A stretch of 64,000 nucleotides of DNA from Homarus americanus. Taxonomy: Eukaryota; Arthropoda; Malacostraca; Decapoda; Nephropidae. The notes under the pieces are model-generated. The model was not told where the DNA came from. It saw only the letters and a program-made list of their open reading frames with translations, and searched no databases. The translations under genes were made by a program, and so were the position numbers. Below, one piece after another: positions 33,190-43,846 of this stretch. The stretch lies in NCBI RefSeq assembly GCF_018991925.1, contig NW_024736071.1, forward strand, positions 16,564,328-16,628,327, given 5' to 3'. Position 1 is the first letter of the stretch; every line of letters begins with the position of its first letter.

Positions 33190-34300
33190 CCTTATTCGCC
33201 GCGCTGACTATCAGTCACCCGGCAACCTTGCCACAACGCCAACAATTTGTGACGACACACTCACGGACCTGCCACGCTTTGCCATAAACAGATAAATTGT
33301 ACGAGGAATTTTCCCCCCACACACATCATTCTGTCACTCTATGTGACTTGCTGACAAAACCCATGACCCTTCAGGCTTTTACGCCTTTAATGCAGTCGTG
33401 GCGTGACCACATAAAGAGACAGACATGCCCATAGGTGTTCTTGACTTCCCGATCGTCCCACAAAAGTCCCCTCAGAACCAACTCCCCTCAGCCGGCAAGT
33501 TTTTCCCAACATAAACGTCCCAGAAGAGGCTCTCTCATGGACGCAGACATTACTGATGCCATCGCCAACTCGCCTGGTCATACTGAATCCAACACCCTTC
33601 AAGAGTCAGACCCCAGTGATTATGACAGTGAACACTACCTGAAGTGGAAACACCAATGCCACAGACCCTATCACCTTGCCCTCTTCCTACCAGCCAAGTA
33701 AGCTGAATCTGCACTTCCCCAAGGACTCACTGAAAACCTTCACGAAACAATTTTATTGGATGATGAAGTATACTGCAGAAAACAACGTCTCCACATTTAA
33801 CTCGGACAAGGTAAGAACCGGAACTTTATCAAGTGTCAGACTCCTGAGGTCTATGAAACACTTAGTACTGTTGGGTTTGATGGGGTTGTCCTGGCCCCCC
33901 CCCCCCAGTAGATACTGAAGAATGTTGCCACATCCTAGTGAAACGATTCCCCATATATGCTGACATCGAAGATGCGCATGACTTTAATTCTAGTATACTC
34001 ACTATACGTCGACATTACCAGGAGAAAACCCCACAAGCTGCTGGCATTGTCATGTGGAAGGGAAGAGAATGCCCAACCACTGTGGAGGCCCACCCAATAC
34101 TCCCTCCACTTTATGGAGAACCATATCACCCCGGGTCTGCTTTTTGTGATACATCTCATTGGGGTCACAGCTTCACTGCCTGCTGCCAACGTGATCGTCC
34201 CAGATGTCGCTTCTGTTTACCACCTTAATGGGGCTGGTGTAGGCCATGTGGTTGATCCCAGGTTTTGTAACTGTGGCGGCGAACACAATGCTGACTCGCA
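33190..34300 (+). mobile_element. ORF1-type retroelement copy 3 (degenerate), preceded by another copy's tail
   Basis: 33190-33410 carries the ORF1 3' end and tail ('ctgccacgctttgccataaa…cttcaggcttttacgccttt'). Directly after it, at 33426, starts MPIGVLDFPI, equivalent to the ORF1 start of copy 2 at 32706. Degenerate ORF1 follows, with HILVKRFPIYADIEDAHDF, 'WKGRECPTTVEAHPILPPLY' and 'CQRDRPRCRFC' (about 33930-34220). It is broken by many frameshifts and lacks EN/RT. The tail-to-head order suggests adjacent insertions or a tandem copy. Confidence 0.7.
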
Positions 34301-34789
34301 GCAAAATAAAAAAGATCAATTTACAATAAAATGTTGTCGCCGCCTTTAAAATACTAAAAATACTTATTATAATGATAACGTCAATGGACAAAAGTAAACG
34401 AAATCGAACAACTGCTGGTGGTCGTTGTGTTCTCGGATATTACCACCAATTTCACCCTGGGGAGCCCAAGTGCTCTTTATTTAACACGCCAAATGTCACT
34501 CAATACATTTATTATATACGTTGACTTGTTGTGTTTTAGTGTGTAGGTATAAATTCCCTGGAAGTAGAAGTGATGAGGACAAGATCACGTAGGAAACATT
34601 CTTGGTAAAAAAGGAGGTGAATTATCCGGAATAGCAGAAGCGCCTCCATATACTAGTGATGATTCTAGCAACACACAGAAGGTCTAAGTATAGTATCTGG
34701 AAGGAACATAATAACAAACACAACTGATTCTGATTCTGTTGTCATCCTGTTATGTTGGGAAGATAGACAGTGAAGTCTTCCCCCCTCAG

Positions 34790-34858
34790 GTACATGCAAG
34801 ATGATGTGCTTCTCTCAGACCGCCTGCACGGCCGTCACCATCATCCCGCAAAACAATG
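34790..34858 (+). CDS. Secreted PAN/apple-like protein, coding exon 2
   Basis: Acceptor cccccctcag precedes it; donor AATG|GTATGT follows. It enters and leaves in phase 1 and encodes CTCKMMCFSQTACTAVTIIPQ NN. The C-x-C-x3-C-x5-C pattern with a following hydrophobic TAVTII strand is the centre of the PAN/apple-like segment. The exon is only 69 nt and is preserved between large transposon blocks. Confidence 0.7.
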
Positions 34859-35154
34859 GTATGTCCCTCTGCTGCTGCTGCTTGTCTTGTTTACTATACA
34901 CCAAACACCCACAAACATGTCCTCTTACTTTTTGTTTTCGCTTGCAAACACCTTTTATGTCTTGACGGATATAAATCATTTCATTATGTATAACTTAAAA
35001 CACATCCCTACTGTATGTCTAGCTCACAAACACATCACCTCCTTTTGTATTACTCACAAACACATCCCTACTGTATCTAGCCTAAATCATATCCCTTACA
35101 AGTGCTTAACAAATGTCGATATTAAATTAATGGATGATGTGTATCCTTGACCAG

Positions 35155-35259
35155 ACAGCTTCTTGTGTCAGCTCACCAACGCAGACAGTCCCGAGAGCCT
35201 CCTGCAGACCGGCAAGTCTCAAGTTATCACACTGACCAAGGGTTCAGCAACACCTAAAG
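35155..35259 (+). CDS. Secreted PAN/apple-like protein, coding exon 3
   Basis: Acceptor ccttgaccag; donor AAAG|GTCAGT. Phase 1 in and out, 105 nt. It encodes DSFLCQLTNADSPESLLQTG and continues to GSATPK. 'SFLCQLTN' matches the closing 'C-x-L' strand of PAN/apple domains, completing the pattern started in exon 2. The downstream intron is occupied almost completely by a Tigger-like transposon with a LINE inside. Confidence 0.7.
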
Positions 35260-35602
35260 GTCAGTCAGTGTACAGTATCACTAATAGGTCATTTTAGTCT
35301 GACATTAGTTGTTCCTCGGAGAGCAATGCCTCTTCTCACTTGTCACTTTTAAAGCATTTTGGAGGTACAGTAGGCTCTCGCCAATAACGACTTCCACAAT
35401 AACGTTTTCAACAATAACAGTAAGTTACAATAGATACCCATTTTCGATAATAACGTCTGGATTCTCTTGAATAACGGAGATTTTGCGGGAAGCGTCCGAG
35501 CGCATCAATGATAGCGTTTGTTTGCCGCCATGTTGATGACGTAGCTGTCCGCTCCGCCTCACTCTCACTCCGTGGAATACATTACCGAGAACAAATTCTG
35601 GC

Positions 35603-36680
35603 TTGAATGTCATGTACACTAATACTGACACGTTCCTTGATAAGAGGGAGGAGTTTGAAACACTACTAAGAGTACACCAACCAGATATTGTAGGAGTTGT
35701 AGAACTGTTGTACAAGAACAGGAGAATCGACCCAGAGGAATGTGAGTTCAGTATTGCTGGATATGACTCATTTACGAACCTAACTCAAGAATCCTGCAGG
35801 AGGGGTGTGGTTATCTACGCTAGGCAAGACCTTAGAGCCAGCCAGGCGAGGGTACAGGGAGAGGATGTTTTTGAAGAGTCCAAGTGGTGTAAAATTAAAT
35901 TAAAGGGAGGGGACTTACTTATCGTCGGGTGTATCTACAGATCCCCGAACTGTGGCCCACTAAATCAAAGGAACTTAAGAACCTTAATAAACAATGCGGC
36001 GATGCTCAACCCCAGCCACCTCCTTATCATGGGGGACTTTAACTATGGCGACATCGACTGGAGAAACGAGTCAACCCCGAATGACTTGAATAATCCTGCT
36101 ACTCTTTTTGTAGAAACTCTGAGAGATAATTTTCTGTTCCAACATGTGAGAGACCCGACACATTACAGAGGGGAGCAAACACCCAAGCCACTTGACCTCA
36201 TCATAACAAACGAGGAGGGTATGGTGGCCAAACTGGAACACCTTGCCCCAGTTGGCACCAGTCACCATACAGTGTTGTCATTCAGATTTAACTGTTACCT
36301 AGTTCAAGATAAGGCCAGGCCAAGGTGCAAATATTACAAGGGAAATTACAATGGGATGAGGGAAGAGATGAGGGGTATCAACTGGCCTGACTTATTAAGG
36401 TACAAGAACGCAGACACTACGCTGAATATCATAACTAGTAAAATGACCCATTTGATCGATAAATATATACCCAAGACCAAACCCAGTGCTTCTAGGAATA
36501 CGAGGGGATCCCTACACATGAACCATGCGGCGGTCGACAAAATTAAGAAGAAAACCCAGAAATTCAAGACGTGGGTTGGGTCAAACGATGAGCAAGACAG
36601 GAGGATGTATGCAAGAGCCAGAAACCAAGCAAAGATAGAGTGTAGGAGGGCTGAAAAGGAGTTCCAGAAGGCTGGTTGCA
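35603..36680 (+). pseudogene. LINE ORF2 endonuclease (EEP) domain
   Basis: The frame reads SGLNVMYTNTDTFLDKREEF and carries endonuclease/exonuclease/phosphatase-family marks: 'VYTN'-like N-terminal Asn, a Glu in 'DIVGVVEL', 'GCIYRSPN', 'LIMGDFNYGDIDW', 'LDLIITNEEG' and a C-terminal 'TSHHTVLSF' where SDH is usual. A Lys/Arg-rich linker (KIKKKTQKFK) leads to the RT. The open frame runs on to 36769, but after about 36671 it is out of phase with the family protein. The enzyme nicks target DNA during target-primed reverse transcription. Confidence 0.85.
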
Positions 36681-38498
36681 CGCGAGGTCAAGTCAAACCC
36701 AAAGGCGTTTTACCGCTATGCAAAGTCGAAATTGAAAACGCGAGTAGGAGTATCAGACCTGAGGCTTGAAGATGGTAGTTACGCAGATTCTGACCAGGAT
36801 AAAGCTGAGGCATTGAACAGCTTCTTTTCCTCAGTGTTCACAAGAGAGGATGCAACTAACCTTCCTGCGTTTGAGGACAGACGGTTCGACACAGCACTGA
36901 CCCACATTGTGTTCACAGAAGAGGGTATTAGAAATAAACTGTCCAGGCTAAAGGTCCATAAGAGTCCTGGACCTGACATGGTGCATCCTAGAGTGCTAAG
37001 GGAGCTGTGCAACGAGCTTGCAGAGCCCCTGAAGATTCTGTTTTGTAAATGCCTGGATGAACAAATGGTCCCCAGTGAATGGAAAGTGGCTTATGTGAGT
37101 CCTATCTTCAAGAAGGGCGATAGGCACTCCACGAACAACTATAGACCGGTGAGCCTGACCAGCATAATATGTAAAGTACTTGAGAGTATTATCAGAGATG
37201 CAGCGATGGAACATCTACTACGAAACAACCTTGTAAAAGATTGCCAACACGGTTTTATGCCGGGGCGCTCTTGCTTGACACAATTGCTCAAGGTATTGGA
37301 TATTTGGACCCATATTCTAGAACGGGGTGGTAATATCGACAATATTTACCTAGATTTTGCCAAGGCTTTCGACAGTGTACCCCACGAAAGGCTGAAAATC
37401 AAACTGGAAGGGTACGGAATTCGGGGAAATGTCCTAGCGTGGATAGAAGACTTTCTACATGACCGCAAGCAATGTGTGGTGATTAATGGCACGAAATCGT
37501 CATCTGTACCTGTAACAAGTGGGGTACCGCAGGGTAGTGTATTGGGCCCGCTGTTGTTTGTTTGTTTCATAAATGATATGCCTGACGTTGTACACTCCTC
37601 CATACAAATGTTTGCCGATGACGCCAAGTTATTTCGGGAAATTAAGAACCAAGCGGACTGTGAAGAGCTGCAGAAGGACCTCTGTGGGCTCCAGGAATGG
37701 TCGAAGGAATGGCTGCTGAGATTCAATGTCACGAAGTGTAAGAGGATGCACCTGGGGCGTACCAACGGTAAGGAGGCGTACCATATGTCCCAACGGGATG
37801 AAGAAAATGTACTAGTTGAGACTGTGTGTGAGAAGGACCTAGGTGTGTATGTTGACAATGAGCTGAAGTTCTCGGGCCATTGTGAGAAGAAGGTAAATCA
37901 GGCAAATAAATTATTGGGTCTTATAAGAAGGTCGTTCAGATATCTAGACGGTCCGTCCCTCGTGACGATCTTCAGGAGTGAAGTGCTTCCCCATCTGGAG
38001 TACTGTCACCCCATCTGGTCCCCGAGATATGCTAGGGACTGTCAGTTGGTTGAAAATGTTCAAAGGAGGGCCACCAAGCTGGTGCCTGCACTTCGGCATC
38101 TCAGCTACCCTGCGAGATTGGAGCGCCTGAACTTGCCTAGCTTATACTACAGACGGGCAAGGGGGGACCTAGTTGAGGTTTATAGGCATCTCAGGGGGCA
38201 CTACTCAGTTGAGTGTCCTTACTTGGAGCTGGCGGACGCTCGCCCCACAAGGGGTCACAGCTCAAGATTGAAGAAGCCGCAAGTCCGGAAAACCGTGAGG
38301 GCAAACTTTTTCGGAGTGAGGGTTGTAAACTCTTGGAACAATCTACCAGAAAGTGTTGTGACGGCACCGAGTGTGAGCTCTTTCAAGAGAAGACTTGACC
38401 AACACTGGAGCGGGTTCAGGTACATTCAGGAGCCGGTGCATGCCCAGTATTTGCCAACAGTGCGTGACAGAGACGTGACCGATCGCCCGGGCGGCTAG
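36678..38498 (+). CDS. LINE ORF2 reverse transcriptase and C-terminal domain
   Basis: Open from 'AREVKSNPKAFYRYAKSKLK' through the TAG at 38496-38498. RT motifs in order: 'SPGPDMVHPRVLREL', 'WKVAYVSPIFKKGDRHSTNN', 'YRPVSLTSIICKVLE', 'HGFMPGRSCLTQLL', 'IYLDFAKAFDSVPHERL', 'SGVPQGSVLGPLLF', FADD at 37611-37622, and the thumb 'WLLRFNVTKCKRMHLG'. The C-terminal part holds 'LEYCHPIWSPRYARD' and 'RVVNSWNNLPESVV'. The domain is intact, but it lacks its own upstream endonuclease frame because of the frameshift. CR1/Jockey-group assignment is from memory. Confidence 0.85.
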   Translation, partial: AREVKSNPKAFYRYAKSKLKTRVGVSDLRLEDGSYADSDQDKAEALNSFFSSVFTREDATNLPAFEDRRFDTALTHIVFTEEGIRNKLSRLKVHKSPGPDMVHPRVLRELCNELAEPLKILFCKCLDEQMVPSEWKVAYVSPIFKKGDRHSTNNYRPVSLTSIICKVLESIIRDAAMEHLLRNNLVKDCQHGFMPGRSCLTQLLKVLDIWTHILERGGNIDNIYLDFAKAFDSVPHERLKIKLEGYGIRGNVLAWIEDFLHDRKQCVVINGTKSSSVPVTSGVPQGSVLGPLLFVCFINDMPDVVHSSIQMFADDAKLFREIKNQADCEELQKDLCGLQEWSKEWLLRFNVTKCKRMHLGRTNGKEAYHMSQRDEENVLVETVCEKDLGVYVDNELKFSGHCEKKVNQANKLLGLIRRSFRYLDGPSLVTIFRSEVLPHLEYCHPIWSPRYARDCQLVENVQRRATKLVPALRHLSYPARLERLNLPSLYYRRARGDLVEVYRHLRGHYSVECPYLELADARPTRGHSSRLKKPQVRKTVRANFFGVRVVNSWNNLPESVVTAPSVSSFKRRLDQHWSGFRYIQEPVHAQYLPTVRDRDVTDRPGG

Positions 38499-38667
38499 CG
38501 AGCCGACCTTTTGGTGAAGAATATAAAGGAAAAGAGTCGTGACCGATCGCCCAAGCGGCTAACAAGCCGATCAGTGGCGAAGAGGATAAAAGTATAAAAG
38601 TATTGCTGCGCCCACGTGTGAGATTTTCGCCTCTATAACCAGTGGTTGCTAGGGTCGGTGATCAATA

Positions 38668-38961
38668 ATGGCTTCCGCATTTTTGCCTGTGGGGGTTAGG
38701 GGAGGTGGTGGAGGGAGGGATTTGCCACCTGAACGCCCGGGAACTTTTAAAGTGAATGAGAAAAAAGACCCCAAAGCTAAGAGACAAAGCCACAAGAAGT
38801 GTGCCTACTCAGTCAAGGATAAAGAACAGATTGTTGAGCTCATTGAAAGTGGTGCACGGAACATTGATATTGTGAGGAAATTGAACTGTCCTGAGTCTAC
38901 AGTGCGAAATATTAAGAGGAACTTAGAGGAGACCAAGAAGAGTAAGTATTGCGCTGGCTGA
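38668..38961 (+). pseudogene. Truncated pogo/Tigger-like transposase N-terminus
   Basis: 97 residues: MASAFLPVGVRGGGGG, then a basic 'KKDPKAKRQSHKKCAYSVKD' and a helix-turn-helix 'KEQIVELIESGARNIDIVRK' followed by 'LNCPESTVRNIKRN'. This is the CENP-B/psq-type DNA-binding part of pogo-superfamily transposases. A frameshift near 38945 moves the continuation (EKYFGSDGNARRAMNDKSDR) to another frame. The DDE catalytic region is missing. Confidence 0.75.
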
Positions 38962-39461
38962 GAAATATTTCGGTAGTGATGGAAATGCGAGGCGTGCTAT
39001 GAATGATAAAAGTGATAGAAACCGGTTGTTTGTGATAACAGAGCATTTTCTTGTGAAATGGTTAGCTTGTAGAATGAAAGACAGTGCAAGTGTTAGCGGC
39101 CCTCAGATATGGAACAATCATCACACCAAGCACCTCAAAAACTCCCCCAAGCTAAGCATTATATTACTCAAACTCTTTATTTTGATGATTGAATAAAAAT
39201 TCTTTTTATTTCAGCAAACGGTGTTAGGAGGGCTTCTAAGGGGAAAAATTTGGGTGAAATCCTTGGGGCAGCGGCACCAATAAACCCTTTTTACATGTAT
39301 TTTAATGTCACACAAATAACGTTTTCCCTAATAACGGCGTTTTTCAGGCACCAATTAAACGTTATTGGCGAGAGCCTACTTTTATAGTATTTAGTAAATA
39401 TTTTCTTTAGGACAACAAACACTTCTGAAAACCCTTAAAGTCACCATGTTTTATCTTGCAG

Positions 39462-39521
39462 TGCAGCAAGTTCTGCAGCCGTACATATCCAACCAAACCC
39501 TATCAAGTGGAGCAATAGCAG
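39462..39521 (+). CDS. Secreted PAN/apple-like protein, coding exon 4
   Basis: Acceptor tttatcttgcag; donor GCAG|GTATGA. Phase 1 in and out, 60 nt, encoding VQQVLQPYISNQTLSSGAIA with a potential N-glycosylation site (NQT). An alternative AG five bases inside is possible but breaks the frame. The exon lies 80 bases after the Tigger-like element's right end. Confidence 0.65.
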
Positions 39522-39686
39522 GTATGAAGACAGCATGTGAGGGAGGATCCATGGCCATTCTTAATACAACGGAGCTCATTGATGGACTTATAGCATCAGA
39601 CACTAATGGAGGTTGGTTTGGCAACACAACGGGATGAGGCTATGAGATGAAGCATGTTTGAAAGAAGGATGGTTGATGTGATGGTA

Positions 39687-40379
39687 CAGTGAGTTCTGCT
39701 ATAACGCGCGTTTTGATAACGCGAATTTGCTCTAACGCGATTTATGAATTAGGAACGATATTTGTATAACGCGAACGCTTGTTTGCTATAACGCGATTTT
39801 TGCTTACTATTTCTCCAATTTTGTGGTACAGTGGGGTATGCTATAATGAATCTAATTGGTTCTAGAACCTTGTTCGTTATAGCATTCGTTCGTTATAGGA
39901 TTAATCCGTTCCAGGCCCCCAAATACAACCACTTAACACTGAAAAATATAATATAAAATTGTAAAAATTGTAAAAAAGTAGGATCCGTTCGTTATAGCAT
40001 ACCCCACTGTATTAACTGTGAATATAGTAAAGAAGAATATCAACAAGAAGCATTCTGCTGATAGAATTCCCGGTGATGATCGTAAAAGAAAGGATATAAC
40101 ACTTGAAGAGAAGCTCGATTTTATCAACCTCAAAATCACCCTTCTCCCCCATCAAGTAAAGTGTTACATTTACTGTATGATTTCATTATTAGATATGAAT
40201 GTAACATTTATTTAGACTGTGCTATCTTTTGTGTTAGGCTAACTACTAAATTTTTTCGATTTCGAGTAATCTGCACCTAACCCTATTTTCTCCATAAGCC
40301 CTGTTATTTCTATTACGCGATTTTCTATAACACGATATTTTACAAGAACACAATTATCGCGTTATAGCAGAACTACCTG
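39687..40379 (+). mobile_element. Tigger/pogo-like TIR element, host of a nested MITE
   Basis: TA target duplication on both sides. Left end CAGTGAGTTCTGCTATAACG; right end is the inverted match CGCGTTATAGCAGAACTACCTG. Remnant coding at 40018-40150 includes 'KRKDITLEEKLDFINL', similar to the start of Tigger transposases. A second TIR element is nested at 39829-40009. Confidence 0.85.
39829..40009. mobile_element. 181-bp MITE nested in a TIR element
   Basis: Ends CAGTGGGGTATGCTATAA and TTATAGCATACCCCACTG are inverted complements, flanked by TA on both sides (39827-39828, 40010-40011). An internal inverted stretch (cgttatagcattcgttcgttatag) is also present. Non-coding. Confidence 0.9.
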
Positions 40380-41667
40380 TACAGTATTCCGTAAGAGTTC
40401 AGAGGATTGGCAAAACTTTTTTAATGGCTAAATAAAATGTCCCCTTACTGAAGATTGAAGATATTTTAAGCATTATAGGATGATTTGAACTGATTGAAGT
40501 TATATGACACATGATAAATACTTTGTTGCAGAGATTTTCACAGTGTGCCAGACAGGAAGTAAAACTTTAGTTTTGGTAGGTAGAGGTTCTGTAGAACCTC
40601 GGTGTCATCCTCGGTGGCAAGGATGACAGAAATAAAAGCATTACTGTTGATTATTTGGGTGGCTTCTTTTGCACATAATAAGAAAGCAAAGTGCCCGAAC
40701 ACCATATTCAGCCCACAGGTGACTAGAGTATTACATCTGAGAGTTCATACTATATCTTAAACAAATGGTTGTCAGTTGTCCATCATTGAAAAGGTGTCTT
40801 GGCTCTGAACAGTCCACATAACACTGAAGAAGTTACGGCTAAATTTGACAAAATTTGTCATTATAAGACTTGAAGCGAGGTTAAGACCTGAAATTCAATG
40901 TTGTTTGATGGTGTTGTGGAAAGTAATGTTGAAGTGTACAGTATCATGCCAGTTACTTAAGATTTTGTTTTAATACTCCAGTAATAATATGGAAGAGTAT
41001 TATTCTTTTATGTGGTAATACTCGTCTGAACATTTACAGATATGACCTATTCTTTGAGAGACATTACTGTACAAGGATCAGTAATGTGCAAGATACTAAA
41101 CAAGACATACTACCTCTGTTCATATTTGTCCACTGAATCTAATGATATGTCACGGGTTGAATCTACAAAGAGTCAAATTTGTGTACCATACCATGAATCA
41201 TAGATGTGTATGTAATGAGAACCCTGCTGTGAATTACAAGGAGCAACAAATGTCAAACCTTGGAATGCTTACTGTGCTGTGCTGTACTGTACTGTACTGT
41301 ACTGTACTATACTGTACACTCATCTAATGCAAGAGAAATTCCTTCAAGGTAGCTACCAGTAGTCTGTCATACCACCTCGGTGAACTGAATATGTTTGTCA
41401 ACTTTATATGCAAGTTTAACAAAAATAATATTCCTCATGGTCTACTTAATGCCCAATTTCTGTCGTTCAATTATGCACAAATTTCAGTTTCAACATGTGC
41501 CATCCATGCCCGACCTACCCAACACAGACGGGTCTTTGGTTTTTATGTCATTTGTCCCACAATTTTGTTTCCATATCATTTGTTACCAAGTTTGTAAACT
41601 TGTCACTTGTTCTCAACACCAAGATTGTTCGCCAGATAGTAATAATACGTAAATTGCTTATCCACAG
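40380..41667. other. Intron sequence with a (TGTAC)n tract
   Basis: Intron 4 of the secreted gene. The visible feature is a TGTAC pentanucleotide run at about 41274-41322. No exon or complete element was identified. Confidence 0.5.
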
Positions 41668-41783
41668 TTATTGATGATTTTGGGATCTGGGTGAGGCTGA
41701 GGTACAACCCTGACCTAAACCAGGCTTACTGGAAGGTGGGCTTCTTCTTTAATGACACTGAAGTCAAATCCACTTACACTGTG
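41668..41783 (+). CDS. Secreted PAN/apple-like protein, coding exon 5
   Basis: Acceptor tatccacag; donor TGTG|GTGAGT. Phase 1 in, phase 0 out, 116 nt. It encodes VIDDFGIWVRLRYNPDLNQA and YWKVGFFFNDTEVKSTYTV, an aromatic-rich beta-type segment with a potential N-glycosylation site (NDT). It has no cysteine. I do not recognise the fold; it looks like part of a C-terminal extracellular domain. Confidence 0.7.
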
Positions 41784-42397
41784 GTGAGTACTCTTAATGT
41801 TCTAAACCTTATGATAAGTACTGTGAGTTAGCTTTAGCACCGCCTCTGTCCATCATCATCTCATCCTGGTAGCAGATGTTATTCATACAACCCAGAGATG
41901 TATCCCCCAATGTTGAAGTTTCTCAGTCTTGCTGAGGCCACGTGATTACCTGCACATGCAACACAGTACAGTACACACTTAGGTTGGCAACATTTTGAAT
42001 TTGCAATTTTCACCTATACATCTCTTGTATAGTGTCCCTCCTTTCACCAAGTTACTGATATACTCCCAACACCCATCATACAGGCAGCACCTGCCCATTC
42101 TCCATCATAGATCCTTCACCCACACCACTAAATGGTACTTTTATTCACACATTATTATTGTTATTGTTATTACAAATTCTATAGAAATAACCTCCTGGTA
42201 TTGGTCCCACATTCACCACCACCAAGTACAGCACTGTACAGGCCAAAGAAGAAGTTAGGGCAGTCTGTACAGTACCGTACATCACAGTACATTTTACTCT
42301 TACTGTACTGTGTGTACAGTAATGCAATACTGTAATTTGAAACCATGATTGTGGAAATTGCAATTGGCTTTTTAAATAATGTTTGGTCCCTTTTAAG

Positions 42398-42520
42398 GTC
42401 ACTCCAACAATTGTGACAGATGTCTGCAGCACCATCACCTCACAGAAAACGTTCGTCTTTAAGAACTGTAAACAAGACACTGCTAAACCTGTGGCATGCA
42501 CCCGTTATGTTACACAGTAA
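42398..42520 (+). CDS. Secreted PAN/apple-like protein, terminal coding exon 6
   Basis: Acceptor cccttttaag; phase 0. It encodes VTPTIVTDVCSTITSQKTFV and FKNCKQDTAKPVACTRYVTQ, with the TAA at 42518-42520. Three cysteines (VC, NC, AC) could form disulfides in the C-terminal domain. A consensus donor (AAG|GTAAGT) one base after the stop points to a 3' UTR intron. The six exons sum to 684 coding bases plus stop, 228 residues. Confidence 0.7.
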   Translation, partial: VTPTIVTDVCSTITSQKTFVFKNCKQDTAKPVACTRYVTQ

Positions 42521-42521
42521 G

Positions 42522-43846
42522 GTAAGTGTATTCAATAGTGATAGTACAGTAGCATGGTTTGGGTTTACTTAAAAATAATAAAATTGATGAAAATTAAAAG
42601 ACTTACAAATTTTACAAGGAAAATGGTAGTACTTTGGAGGGGTGTTCCTGGGGGGTCCGGACTCCCCCTTGATATTCCTGGATCCGTCCCTATGCTGTAC
42701 CTTTAAAGTGACTTGTGATATGGTACAGGTGAAACCATGTTTGGGTAGTAGCTGAGCAGTAGATATGATCCAGGTGGAAAAAAAACACTGATAAGTTTAA
42801 CCTATATGGTACTGTAAATCCCTAACACAACCTCACCCTTTATCACTACAGTTGGCCTCTCCAACTTTAGCAGCACTGTACTGAAGAGGTTGCATATAAC
42901 TGTGTCAATTTTTCCCATCATGATATTGGCTTAGTCAGGTGTGCTTTATTTTGGTTCCTTCATTTTAGAAAAATTATTTCTTGTAAAATTCTGGAAATTT
43001 TTTGGGAGCTTTTCAATAGACTGAAATTGTAAGGATATAAAATGCGAGTATTGTTGGGTGTATATTTTGGGTAATCATTGCAGATTTTTAATGGGCCAGT
43101 CAGCTGACGACACTGCAACTATGTAAGCAGTATAGCACAGAACCTTTCATTTAAATAATAAATAATAATAATACTGTAGACGGTTTATTAATAGAGTTGC
43201 AGCCGGTGGCTGTACACGGGTTGAAGTTAAGTGTTGGAGTTACTAAGTCTCTTGTAACATTGTTGTATTAAGGCCATTAAAAAGACTTTATGGATCACAA
43301 GCATACCAGCTGATTAATGATAACTAAAGGTTGATCTCTAATGCATTTGTTTTATCTACTGTTGTGTGTGCAGTACCTCCAAAAACTCCACATAGCTATA
43401 ACCAAATTTACAGCCAGCTTACCCATTAGCTCACTGTCATACAAGGACATTCATTCAATCATATATGGAAATTGGAATCGGTGATTTTGTCAGAACCTAA
43501 TTTCCTCTTGAAGACAAAGACACAGGGGTAACAATAGTTGTTAGAACAAAGACCTGTTGTAACTTTGTTCATAATTCTTATTCTAATTAACTATGACCTG
43601 TAAAAAAAGCTAAAGATAAAAATCCACTATCAGAAGTAGCCTTTAACTGTACTGTACATTTGGATGATAGTGACATACAGTAACTTGTGATACTGTGTTA
43701 CTGAAGTGAGTTGGCTAACTGACTGGTTTAATGGACTTAGTTTACAAGGTTAATGTGTTTTCCTATGGTTTGGAAAATAAAATGTTATATTCTGTGTTCA
43801 GTAATAAGTGATTATAATGTTCATCAAGAGACAGTATTCTCTAGAT
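42522..43846. other. No recognisable gene
   Basis: Probable 3' UTR intron or intergenic DNA. It includes a short transposon-like piece (ggggtgttcctggggggtcc, about 42637-42690) but no supported ORF. Confidence 0.5.

Larger units (their letters stand above)
35597..38608 (+). mobile_element. LINE family A, longest copy (endonuclease plus reverse transcriptase)
   Basis: Almost complete ORF2 of a non-LTR retrotransposon: an apurinic-type endonuclease (35603-36680) then RT and C-terminal domain (to 38498), 3' UTR with a doubled 'gtgaccgatcgccc' motif, and a gataaaagt-rich tail. No ORF1 is seen upstream, so it is 5' truncated near the endonuclease start. A single-base frameshift near 36671-36678 separates the two reading frames. 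Shorter copies of the same family lie at 6.0, 9.0, 31.3, 53.6, 53.9 and 55.7 kb. Confidence 0.9.
35368..39381 (+). mobile_element. Pogo/Tigger-like DNA transposon with an inserted LINE
   Basis: The left end is TA|CAGTAGGCTCTCGCCAATAACG (from 35368). The right end is its inverted complement, CGTTATTGGCGAGAGCCTACT, ending near 39381 with the last bases mutated. Inside the right half, 38668-38961 encodes an N-terminal HTH (psq-type) region of a pogo/Tigger transposase. The left half is split from the right by the LINE at 35597-38608. The transposase is truncated and frameshifted, so the element is inactive. It fills intron 3 of the secreted gene. Confidence 0.85.
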
